In this document: positions 57,591 through 64,000 of the stretch, piece after piece | Layout of the letters: each line of letters starts with the position of its first letter | How positions within the stretch are numbered: position 1 is the first letter of the stretch | DNA from: Streptomyces sp. R21 | GTDB lineage: Bacteria; Actinomycetota; Actinomycetes; Streptomycetales; Streptomycetaceae | NCBI RefSeq assembly: GCF_041051975.1 | Contig: NZ_CP163435.1 | Span: 4,898,001 to 4,962,000, forward strand | DNA length: 64,000 bases | Direction: 5' to 3' | Notes under the pieces: generated by a model | Databases searched by the model: none | What the model saw: the letters and a program-made list of their open reading frames with translations, nothing else | What the model was told of the DNA's origin: nothing | Program-made: the position numbers and the translations under genes

Positions 57591-58010
57591 ATGCGTGCGC
57601 ACGAGCGCGCCGTCCGGCAAACCGCACGCGTCGAGTACACGCTGCCGCGCGCCGCCGTCTCGGCAGGCAGGGCGCGCAAGCTGACCTCCGCGTTCCTCAC
57701 CCGCACCCGGACCCGGGTGGCGCCGATGACCCCCGACCAGGTCGACGACGCCACGCTGATCGCCTCCGAGCTCGTGGCCAACGCCGTACGGCACGGCCGC
57801 TCCGGGTGCAGGCTGCGCCTCCAGGTGGGCGGCGGAGCGGTGACGGTCGAGGTGCACGACGACGCTCCGGGACGGCCCAGGGTCGGCGTGCTGGACACCG
57901 AGTCGGAGAGCGGTCGCGGCCTCGCGATGGTGCAGGCCCTCGCCCACCGCCTGGAGGTCGTCAGCACGGGCGTGGGCGGCAAGACCGTACGGGCCGTACT
58001 GGCCGTGTGA
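57591..58010 (+). CDS. RsbW-like ATP-binding (anti-sigma/regulatory) protein
   Basis: A 139-residue single-domain GHKL ATPase from ATG 57591 (ggagggg at 11 nt; GTG 57582 is too close to it). The HATPase_c motifs are TLIASELVANAVRHGRSGCR (N-box), VEVHDDAPGRP (G1) and SGRGLAMVQALAHRLEV (G2). Streptomyces has dozens of these RsbW-type proteins, most acting as serine kinases on anti-anti-sigma factors. Partner unknown: no anti-anti-sigma gene is adjacent. Confidence 0.9.
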   Translation: MRAHERAVRQTARVEYTLPRAAVSAGRARKLTSAFLTRTRTRVAPMTPDQVDDATLIASELVANAVRHGRSGCRLRLQVGGGAVTVEVHDDAPGRPRVGVLDTESESGRGLAMVQALAHRLEVVSTGVGGKTVRAVLAV

Positions 58011-58037
58011 GCCGCCGGATTCACGGCACGGCATGCC

Positions 58038-59123
58038 TCACGGCACCGCATGGCGCACGACGCGCCCCCACATCGACGTGTACTGCCGCCACAGCGGCCC
58101 GCTCACATACGGAATCCCGTACCCCTCGCACAACTCCCTGACCCGGGGCGCCATCTCGGCGTAGCGGTTGCTGGGCAGGTCGGGGAAGAGGTGGTGCTCG
58201 ATCTGGTGGCCGAGATTCCCGGTCATCACCTGGAAGAGGAAGCCGCCCTCGAGGTTCGCGGAGCCCTGGATCTGCCGTACGTACCACTGGCCGCGGCTCT
58301 CGCCCTCGATGTCCTCCTCGGCGAAGGTCCGTACGTCGCCGGGGAAGTGCCCGCAGAAGATGATGGTGTGCGCCCAGATGTTGCGCAGGCTGTTCGCGGT
58401 GAGGTTGCCCAGCAGGCACGGCAGCGCGGAGGGGCCCGCGAGCAGCGGGAACAGGACGTAGTCCTTGGCGAACTGGCGCACCGCCTTGCGGGTGAGGGCC
58501 GCCACCTCCCCCAGGAAGCTCCGGACGCTCTTGCGGCCCGAGGGCACCGCCTCCGCCTCCAGGTCGTAGAGGGCGATGCCCCATTCGAAGACGGGGGCGA
58601 GCAGGGCGGTGAACAGGGGCTGGAGGAGGTGGACGGGCTGCCAGGGCTGGTCCGGGCTCATGCGCATGACCGTGTAGCCGAGGTCTCGGTCGAGGCCGAC
58701 GACGTTGGTGTACGTGTGGTGCAGGTGGTTGTGGGTGTGCTTCCAGGCGTCGGCCGGGGTGAGGAAGTCCCACTCCCAGGTCGTGGAGTGGATCGCCGGG
58801 TCGCCCAGCCAGTCCCACTGTCCGTGCAGGATGTTGTGGCCCAGCTCCATGTTCTCCAGGATCTTGGCGACGGTGAGCATCGCCGTGCCCGCGCACCAGG
58901 CCGGCGGCAGCAGCGAGACGGCGAGGGCGGCGCGGCCGCCGGTCTCCAGGCCGCGCTGGACGGCGATCACGGTACGGATGTAGCGGGCGTCCGCGGGGCC
59001 GCGTCCGGCGATGATCCCGTCGCGGATCCGGTCGAGTTCCGCCCCGAACTCCTCGGTCCGGGAAGGGGCGTTCGGTTGGCTGTCCGGTTGGTTCGGGGGC
59101 ATGGGTATGACGGTCGCGGTCAT
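58038..59123 (-). CDS. membrane fatty-acid desaturase
   Basis: A 361-residue acyl desaturase from ATG 59123 (aggag, 6 nt). The three histidine boxes of the di-iron centre are present: HNILHG, HNHLHH and HQIEHH. Hydrophobic segments lie around 70-100 and 210-250. The HxxHH third box with Gln/Glu type fits front-end/DesA3-like desaturases (delta-9). Its electron donor is probably the ferredoxin reductase encoded just upstream on the same strand (100-nt gap), as in the DesA3-Rv3230c pair of mycobacteria. Confidence 0.92.
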   Translation of the reverse strand: MTATVIPMPPNQPDSQPNAPSRTEEFGAELDRIRDGIIAGRGPADARYIRTVIAVQRGLETGGRAALAVSLLPPAWCAGTAMLTVAKILENMELGHNILHGQWDWLGDPAIHSTTWEWDFLTPADAWKHTHNHLHHTYTNVVGLDRDLGYTVMRMSPDQPWQPVHLLQPLFTALLAPVFEWGIALYDLEAEAVPSGRKSVRSFLGEVAALTRKAVRQFAKDYVLFPLLAGPSALPCLLGNLTANSLRNIWAHTIIFCGHFPGDVRTFAEEDIEGESRGQWYVRQIQGSANLEGGFLFQVMTGNLGHQIEHHLFPDLPSNRYAEMAPRVRELCEGYGIPYVSGPLWRQYTSMWGRVVRHAVP

Positions 59124-59223
59124 ATGAGGCTCCTGTCGGCGCACGAGGCGCCTGGAAGGGGCGGATGTCCTGCGTGTGCTCCAGTGCCGCAGTTGCTCCT
59201 GGTGTCCAAGTGCTTCTGGTGCT

Positions 59224-60438
59224 CTAGATGTCGAGGGTGAGCGGTGCTGCCGCCCCGTTGACGCAGGTCTGGATCAACTGGCCCTGCTCGCCGTGCACTT
59301 CACCGGTGCGCAGATCGCGTACACGCCCGTCGACCAGCGGGACGAGACACCCGAAGCAGATGCCCCGCCGGCACCCGTACGGCATCCGGACCCCCGCCTC
59401 CTCGCCCGCCTCCAGGAGCGGAGTGGACGCGGCGGGTTCCGCTTCGACGCCACTGCGCCCGAATCTGACCCGGCCGACGGGGACGCCCGACTCCCCCGGC
59501 GCCGGTGCCGGCGGCGCGAGCCGGAAGCGCTCCACCCGCAGCCGGTCCGCGATCCCGGCCCCGGCCCAGCGCTCCTCCATCGTGTCCAGCAGCCCGGCCG
59601 GCCCGCAGGCCCAGGTCGCGCGCTCGCGCCAGTCCGGGCAGAGCAGGTCGATGTGCCGCGGAGTGATCCGGCCGACGGCCCGCGTGTGCCGCTCGTGCAC
59701 CCGCAACCACGGCAACCCGGCCTCCAGTTCGTTCAGTTCGGAGCGGAAGAGGCACTCCTCCGGTCGCGGCGCACTGTGCAGGAGTACGACGTCGAGGGCC
59801 CCGCCCGCCGGGAAGCGGCGGCGGGCGAGCGTCCGCAGCATCCCCATGACCGGGGTGATGCCACTGCCCGCCGTCACCATCAGCATGCGCGGCGGCAGTG
59901 GTTCCGGGAGGGTGAACTCCCCCTGTGCGGGCCCGAGTCGGAGCACCGTGCCGGGTGTCGTCCGGTGCACTAGGTGCGGGGAGACCCTGCCCCAGGGCTC
60001 GGCCTTCACGGTGATGGTCAGGTCGCCGTCCGGTGTACCCGGCGTGCCCGGCGGCGAGGTGAGCGAGTAGGTGCGCCAGTGCCAGGCGCCCGCCACCTCG
60101 ACGCCGACCGGCAGGTACTGGCCGGGCCGGTGCCCCGCCCAGCCGCGTCCGGGCCGGATCACCACCGTCGCCGCCGCACGGTTCTCGGGCCGTACGGCGA
60201 CGACCCGGCCGGCCGGGTGCCGGGCGGACAGCAGCGGGTCGAGCAGAGCGAGGTAGTCGTCCGGGGCGAGCGGAGTGGTCAGCCAGCCGGCGGCCGCCAG
60301 CGCACGCCGGCCGACCCGGTCGACGACCTCGCCGACGACGGACGGCAACCCCAGGGACAAGGGCAGGAGCAACGGCAGGGACAGGGGCAGCCCCAGGGAC
60401 AAGGGCAGGGGCAGACGCTCGTTCGGGGACGCTGACAT
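59224..60438 (-). CDS. ferredoxin reductase with 2Fe-2S domain (desaturase electron donor)
   Basis: A 404-residue protein from ATG 60438 (gaggagagg). The FAD domain has HRPGQYLPVGVEV and WRTYSLTSPP; the NAD domain LMVTAGSGITPVMGML and ATWACGPAGLLD; the C-terminal plant-type 2Fe-2S domain CRRGICFGC plus a final Cys. This order matches NADPH oxidoreductases that serve DesA3-type desaturases. Residues 9-32 are an odd hydrophobic run (LPLPLSLGLPLSLPLLLPLS) coded by a repeated 19-bp unit (60349-60409); it may anchor the enzyme near the membrane-bound desaturase. Confidence 0.92.
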   Translation of the reverse strand: MSASPNERLPLPLSLGLPLSLPLLLPLSLGLPSVVGEVVDRVGRRALAAAGWLTTPLAPDDYLALLDPLLSARHPAGRVVAVRPENRAAATVVIRPGRGWAGHRPGQYLPVGVEVAGAWHWRTYSLTSPPGTPGTPDGDLTITVKAEPWGRVSPHLVHRTTPGTVLRLGPAQGEFTLPEPLPPRMLMVTAGSGITPVMGMLRTLARRRFPAGGALDVVLLHSAPRPEECLFRSELNELEAGLPWLRVHERHTRAVGRITPRHIDLLCPDWRERATWACGPAGLLDTMEERWAGAGIADRLRVERFRLAPPAPAPGESGVPVGRVRFGRSGVEAEPAASTPLLEAGEEAGVRMPYGCRRGICFGCLVPLVDGRVRDLRTGEVHGEQGQLIQTCVNGAAAPLTLDI

Positions 60439-60805
60439 GCGCGGGGCCTCTCCTCGCGACGCGGTGCGATGGCGGGGTGGGGAGCACGAGCACGGCGGGT
60501 CACGTCGGGCGCGGGTGCCGCCGACGGGCCCGTGGTGGGGGCGACGTACCGGCGGGGACGAGCAGTCGCCAGACAACCACGGACGCCCCGGCGCACGGCA
60601 GCGGCGGGGAGCAGATCGGGCCGGTCACCGCTTCCCCTCGCGTCTCCCGCGTCCCAGGGGTCGGCGGACCGGCTGGCCGGCGGCACGGTGGCCGTCACCG
60701 GGACGGCAGGGAAACCGTCCGGAAAAAGAGGTTCAATTCCGGACGGAAAGCTGCTGGGGAGTGGCTGCGGAGCAGCGGAGGAACAGCTGAGGAACCACAA
60801 AAAAA

Positions 60806-60856
60806 GCAGCTGGCCGGGAACTCCGCACCTCGCGGTGCGGGTTCCCGGCCAGCTGC
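60806..60856 (-). terminator. terminator of the second cold-shock gene
   Basis: A long stem, gcagctggccgggaac with complement gttcccggccagctgc, plus inner ccgcacc/ggtgcgg around tcgc. It is followed on the minus strand by a T-run (60798-60805). One base is bulged. Confidence 0.9.
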
Positions 60857-60875
60857 CTCAGGCAGATGTGCCGGA

Positions 60876-61079
60876 TCAGGCGGGAACGATGTTCTCGGCC
60901 TGGGGGCCCTTCTGGCCCTGCGTGACGTCGAAGGTCACCTTCTGGCCTTCCTGCAGCTCACGGAAGCCAGAGGTGGCGATGTTGGAGTAGTGGGCGAAGA
61001 CGTCGGCGCCGCCGCCGTCCTGCTCGATGAAGCCGAAGCCCTTTTCCGAGTTGAACCACTTCACGGTTCCAGTAGCCAT
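60876..61079 (-). CDS. CspA-family cold-shock protein, second copy
   Basis: A 67-residue cold-shock domain with RNP1 KGFGFIEQ and RNP2 VFAHYS. It differs from the copy at 34229 only at a few positions (for example N-to-S in the WFN segment and E-to-D before GGG). aaggagatatgac precedes the ATG. It carries a leader and distal block matching those of copy 1, so both are probably controlled alike. Confidence 0.96.
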   Translation of the reverse strand: MATGTVKWFNSEKGFGFIEQDGGGADVFAHYSNIATSGFRELQEGQKVTFDVTQGQKGPQAENIVPA

Positions 61080-61263
61080 GTCATATCTCCTTAGGGGCAG
61101 TGCTCGTGGGTCCACACTGTGCGAACCCGCGTCGCCGCGATGATTGCCCCGTCCGGGAGAAAAGCATCCGGAAATTCAAAAACGAACCAACCGATACTGA
61201 TCGGCAAGTCCGTTTGAAGTCCTTGGGAACCACAACTGCAACTGATATCGACCCTAGCACGGG
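61080..61263 (-). promoter_or_regulatory. long conserved leader and promoter of cspA copy 2
   Basis: The distal block 61225-61263 and the start-proximal block (tcatatctcctt, ggggcagtgc, cacactgtgcg) match the corresponding parts in front of copy 1 at 34433-34613; the middle is different. This indicates selection on promoter and leader structure rather than recent duplication. Confidence 0.7.
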
Positions 61264-61474
61264 AGGGCCGTCAGATGGCCACCCACTATGTCACCTCTTC
61301 TCCGGGAATAAAAAACGGGCGGCGGGGAAAGGGTGCGCGGTCGCGTCGCAGGTGGGGGCCGTCGACGTCGCTCACCCGGACGGACCGCCGCACTGGTGGG
61401 GGACCGGACCCGATGGTGCCGTGAGAGGACGCAGCCCGCGCGGCGGGCAGGCCCGTCCCCAGGAGGCTCCCGCC

Positions 61475-62395
61475 ATGAACCGTCCGTCGTCCCGGCCGTC
61501 CCGTCTCCTTGCCTCCGCCCTCACCGCGGGCGTCCTGCTGTCGGCGGCCGCGTGCTCGCGCGGCGACGCGGACCGGGCCGCCGAGGGCGACGGGGACGGC
61601 GGTCCGGGCCACCGGGCGGCCGCCGCCTCCCCCGCCGCCGCCCAGGAGTCCCCCGCCGCCTCCGCGTCGGCCTCTCCCACCCTCACGGACGCCCAGGCGC
61701 GGGCCGCACTGATCACCGGCGGGGATCTCGGCGAGGCGTGGTCGGCGACGCAGGGCGGGGCGACCTGGCGGGACGGTCTGCTCAAGAGCACGACGGACGC
61801 GGCGGGCAAGGACGCGGACTGCGGGCGGCTGCTCGACGGCGTCTACACGGAGGAGCTGCTCGGCGAACCGAAGGGGGTCCGGGCGGCCGCCGGCTTCGAC
61901 GACGCCGACAACCAGGGCCAGCTGCACTACCAGGTGGCCGCGTACGGCAAGGCCGACGTGGACGCGAAGCTGGCGTGGCTGAGGTCGCTGCCCGCCAAGT
62001 GCGCGCGGTTCACGGCGACCGATGTGCGGGGCGGCCGGCAGACGGTCCAGGTCGCTCCGGTGGCGCTGCCCGGCGTGGGCGACGCACGCGAGGGCCTGCG
62101 GGTGACGATGGCGGGCGCGGAGGCCGACAGCGAGGCACCGGCGTTGACCCTGGACGTCGCCGCCGTACGGGTCGGCGACCATGCCGTCCTCGTCACCAAC
62201 GGCGGTCTCGCGGGCGTGGAGGACGGGACCACCCAGCGGGCCGTCCAGCTCGGCACCCCGCGTCTCCAGGACGCGATCGCGGGCCGGGCACCCGCACAGC
62301 AGCCCACCCAGCCGCCGGTGCAGCCGGTTCAGCCGCCCGCCGAGCCCGCGCAGCCGCCCGCCGACGACCAGGGCGACTACGACGAAGAGGGCTGA
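61475..62395 (+). CDS. lipoprotein with sensor-like domain
   Basis: A 306-residue lipoprotein from ATG 61475 (aggagg, 8 nt). Lipobox SAAAC. After an Ala/Ser-rich linker comes a PknH-sensor-like alpha/beta domain: LTDAQARAALITGGDLGEAW, CGRLLDGVYTEELLGE, LHYQVAAYGKADVDAKLAWL then CARFTA, ending RAVQLGTPRLQDAIAG. The tail is Pro/Gln-rich repeats (QPTQPPVQPVQPPAEPAQPP). Similar domains occur outside the membrane in actinobacteria; the ligand is unknown. Confidence 0.82.
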   Translation: MNRPSSRPSRLLASALTAGVLLSAAACSRGDADRAAEGDGDGGPGHRAAAASPAAAQESPAASASASPTLTDAQARAALITGGDLGEAWSATQGGATWRDGLLKSTTDAAGKDADCGRLLDGVYTEELLGEPKGVRAAAGFDDADNQGQLHYQVAAYGKADVDAKLAWLRSLPAKCARFTATDVRGGRQTVQVAPVALPGVGDAREGLRVTMAGAEADSEAPALTLDVAAVRVGDHAVLVTNGGLAGVEDGTTQRAVQLGTPRLQDAIAGRAPAQQPTQPPVQPVQPPAEPAQPPADDQGDYDEEG

Positions 62396-62452
62396 GCACG
62401 GAGAACGGAGAAGGGGGCTGAGCACGAGGAAGGGGACCTGGCCCCCGCCGCC

Positions 62453-62737
62453 CTAGCCCATCCGCTCGACCGCGTCCTTGGCCTCCTTGAGCCCGGCGCC
62501 GGTGATCTCGCGGTAGGCCTTGATGGCCTGGATCTTCTTGCCGTCCCGCAGCAGGGCGTCGATCTCGTCCATCCGCGGCTCGGCCTCGCGCAGGCCGAGG
62601 TGGTCGAGGACCAGGTCGAGCTTCTGCTCGACGCGGGCGACCCTGAGGTCGGTCCGCTTGATTCTGCTTTCGATGCTCCCGATGCCCAGCAGCATGACCA
62701 GCGCGACGAGGAGCAGACCCATTATTTCCATGGTCAT
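62453..62737 (-). CDS. membrane-anchored L7/L12 C-terminal-like protein
   Basis: A 94-residue protein. Residues 1-21 (MEIMGLLLVALVMLLGIGSI) are a membrane helix; residues 25-55 form a short coiled coil (RVARVEQKLDLVLDHLGL). Residues 56-94 resemble part of the ribosomal L7/L12 C-terminal domain (KIQAIKAYREITGAGLKEAK DAVERM), which in L12 binds translation factors. Full-length L12 domains are longer and have no membrane helix. It lies 21 nt after the sigma/pseudo-transpeptidase pair on the same strand and may be part of that operon. Confidence 0.8.
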   Translation of the reverse strand: MTMEIMGLLLVALVMLLGIGSIESRIKRTDLRVARVEQKLDLVLDHLGLREAEPRMDEIDALLRDGKKIQAIKAYREITGAGLKEAKDAVERMG

Positions 62738-62758
62738 TGATCCTAGGGGTGGCCCCGG

Positions 62759-63460
62759 CTAGCCCCCGGTCGTACCGGCCGAGACCTGCGCACTGATCTC
62801 GCTGCTGGGCGTCGCCGTCGGCGTGGCCCCCTCGATGTCGATGACCGCGCCGAGCCGCAGCTGCCCGTACAGCCACTTCGCGTCCTTCGGGCGCAGGCCG
62901 ATCCATCCGTCGGTGCGGTCGTAGGCGCCCGGGGCCTTCTCGTCGTAGGTGAGGGCACCGATGAAGGTCGTCGCGGAGCGGTCGGTGGCGACGAGCTCTA
63001 GGACCCAGGGGAGCTTCACGGTGTAGGCGTCGTCCTGGATGCCGACGTTGGAGGCCGGCACCACCTTGGCGGCCTCCTTGGCGGTGACCTTCATCCGGCC
63101 GGTGGGCGTGGGCAACTGCTCGGTGCCCGAGGAGATGGGCAGGGTGCGGCCCGCGGCGGTCAGCACGCGCCGGGACAGGTCGACCGTCGCGTCGGGTGCC
63201 GCCGGGGTGGTGGGCGTGGCGGTGGGGCGCGTGGCCGGGGGCGTGCGCTGGTGCGGGCCGTCGCCGTTGCCGCCGCCGAGGTTCAGGGCGAGGACGAGGG
63301 CGAGGGCCGTCGCGGCGCAGGCTCCGGCGACGGCTGCGGCCGTACGGCGGCGGCGCCTGCGGCGTACCGCCCGAAGGCGGATCTGCGCGCCCGGCACCGG
63401 CGGGGGCGTCTCGCCCTCCTGGGCCAACTCCTTCAGCTGAGAGGTGAGTTCATCGGACAC
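62759..63460 (-). CDS. membrane protein with inactivated L,D-transpeptidase sensor domain
   Basis: A 233-residue protein from GTG 63460 (gggaggg upstream), overlapping the sigma gene by 11 nt. Residues 1-40 are a cytoplasmic tail ending in a poly-Arg run, 41-62 a membrane helix, 70-92 a Thr/Pro linker and 93-210 a YkuD fold: VDLSRRVLTAAGRTLPISSG, QLPTPTGRMKVT, LELVATDRSATTFIGAL, and DGWIGLRPKDAKWLYGQLRL. In active enzymes the last segment is SHGCIRL; here His and Cys are replaced (D184, W186) and the first His is Ile. The enzyme is dead. Its place as partner of an ECF sigma factor suggests a peptidoglycan-sensing anti-sigma factor. Confidence 0.85.
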   Translation of the reverse strand: MSDELTSQLKELAQEGETPPPVPGAQIRLRAVRRRRRRRTAAAVAGACAATALALVLALNLGGGNGDGPHQRTPPATRPTATPTTPAAPDATVDLSRRVLTAAGRTLPISSGTEQLPTPTGRMKVTAKEAAKVVPASNVGIQDDAYTVKLPWVLELVATDRSATTFIGALTYDEKAPGAYDRTDGWIGLRPKDAKWLYGQLRLGAVIDIEGATPTATPSSEISAQVSAGTTGG

Positions 63461-63953
63461 GGTCGCCCTCCCTCTCCCCTTCGTCCGCGGACAGTTCCCG
63501 CGCCAGCGCGGCCCGGCCGCGGGACAGACGGGCCTTGACCGTCCCGATCGGGGCACCCGTTTCGGAGGCTACCTGCTCGACACTCAGGTCGCACAGATGG
63601 TGCAGCACCACGGCCATCCGCTGGGGTTCGGGCAGTGTGCGCAACGCGGCGACCAGGGCGGTGCGTTCGGGGTCCGGGCCGGGAGTGTGCTCCGGCGGGG
63701 GCGTACGGCGGACCAGCTCCAGCCAGCGGCGGGCGCGGCGCCAGCGGCTCACCGCGAGCCGCATCGCGACCGTGCGGATCCACGCCTCGGGGGCCCCGTC
63801 GGCCAGGAACTCCCGCCGTCGGTCCCAGGCGCGGACGAACGCCTCCTGGACGACGTCCTGCGCCTCGCCGTGATCCCCGGTGAAGGCGTACAGCTGGCCG
63901 GTCAGCCGGGAGAAGGCGGTGGCGTAGAACGCGTCGAACTCTTCCTCGGTCAT
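63450..63953 (-). CDS. SigE-family ECF sigma factor
   Basis: A 167-residue sigma factor. Region 2: FYATAFSRLTGQLYAFTGDH then GEAQDVVQEAFVRAWDRR; region 4: LPEPQRMAVVLHHLCDLSVE then QVASETGAPIGTVKARLSRG. ATG 63953 is preceded by an 8-codon frame (63950-63976) created by a duplication of the start region. It is co-translated with the pseudo-transpeptidase membrane protein at 62759, its likely regulator. Confidence 0.93.
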   Translation of the reverse strand: MTEEEFDAFYATAFSRLTGQLYAFTGDHGEAQDVVQEAFVRAWDRRREFLADGAPEAWIRTVAMRLAVSRWRRARRWLELVRRTPPPEHTPGPDPERTALVAALRTLPEPQRMAVVLHHLCDLSVEQVASETGAPIGTVKARLSRGRAALARELSADEGEREGDRVR

Positions 63954-63976
63954 GCCCCCGCGTCTTCCTCGGTCAT
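63950..63976 (-). CDS. 8-codon upstream frame overlapping the sigma start
   Basis: A 17-bp duplication (cttcctcggtcatgccc at 63941-63957 and 63964-63980, 23-bp period) copies the start region of the sigma gene. It makes a short frame, MTEEDAGA, whose stop overlaps the sigma ATG (ATGA). Ribosomes ending here could restart at the sigma start, so it may set its expression. Whether it is translated is not shown. Confidence 0.45.
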   Translation of the reverse strand: MTEEDAGA

Positions 63977-64000
63977 GCCCTGTCGGACGTCATCCGAGTT

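Overview
The window is actinobacterial and almost certainly Streptomyces. It is very GC-rich throughout, third codon positions are almost all G or C, starts are often GTG, and ATGA/GTGA start-stop overlaps are common. The protein families also fit: HTTM/DUF5819, class F sortase, BldC-type HTH, DUF5994, many Tat or lipoprotein secreted enzymes, and several ECF sigma factors. All assignments come from reading the sequence; no database search was run.

Layout. (A) 1-4676 looks like the end of an integrated element. It holds a truncated TerD-domain gene, a membrane protein and a small helical protein that share an unusual Asn/Gln/Gly motif (a candidate amyloid-signalling pair), an intact IS5-family insertion sequence with a TAA target duplication, and a 3' half of a tRNA-Gly(CCC) that I read as an attachment site. 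(B) 4729-7944: an HTTM/DUF5819 membrane pair and a secreted ice-binding-fold protein with a 27-bp tandem repeat. (C) 8710-21483: plant cell-wall degradation. It contains an ECF sigma factor fused to an anti-sigma-like motif, membrane segments and an arabinose-binding AbfB module, a GH10-CBM13-GH62 xylanase/arabinofuranosidase, a CE4 deacetylase, a GH2 enzyme and a GH74 xyloglucanase. A PL9 pectate lyase under a LacI-type palindrome follows at 30215. (D) 21584-25500: two LysR regulators with oxidoreductase, SnoaL-like and cupin genes. (E) 25510-29909: a PAP2 enzyme, DUF5994, an ECF sigma factor with a membrane partner, and a lipoprotein-type class F sortase overlapping a cell-wall protein gene. 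(F) 31899-34613: a GvpU-like protein, a DEAD-box RNA helicase and a cold-shock protein with a long leader; a paralogous cold-shock gene with a matching leader lies at 60876.

(G) 34742-44563: secreted FG-GAP and SGNH proteins, a two-component system, a CPA2 antiporter and a YraQ-type permease with its TIGR03943 partner. (H) 44694-48158: molybdate uptake, with a BldC-like HTH/TOBE regulator upstream of modABC and a cluster of pentamer half-sites in front of modA. (I) 48306-56428: secreted and cell-wall proteins, including a SpaA/SdrD-type surface protein, a beta-helix lipoprotein, a DyP peroxidase, an active-type L,D-transpeptidase and a DUF6445 oxygenase. (J) 56466-63976: lipoproteins, an RsbW-type ATPase, a fatty-acid desaturase with its ferredoxin reductase, cspA2, a membrane-anchored L7/L12-like protein, and an ECF sigma factor whose partner carries a catalytically dead L,D-transpeptidase domain.

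The themes that tie the window together are extracellular polysaccharide breakdown and envelope sensing. Three ECF sigma loci each use a different unconventional membrane sensor. The most novel-looking signals are the shared motif pair at 2873-3107, the sigma/anti-sigma/AbfB fusion at 8710, and the sigma/pseudo-transpeptidase pair at 62759-63953.
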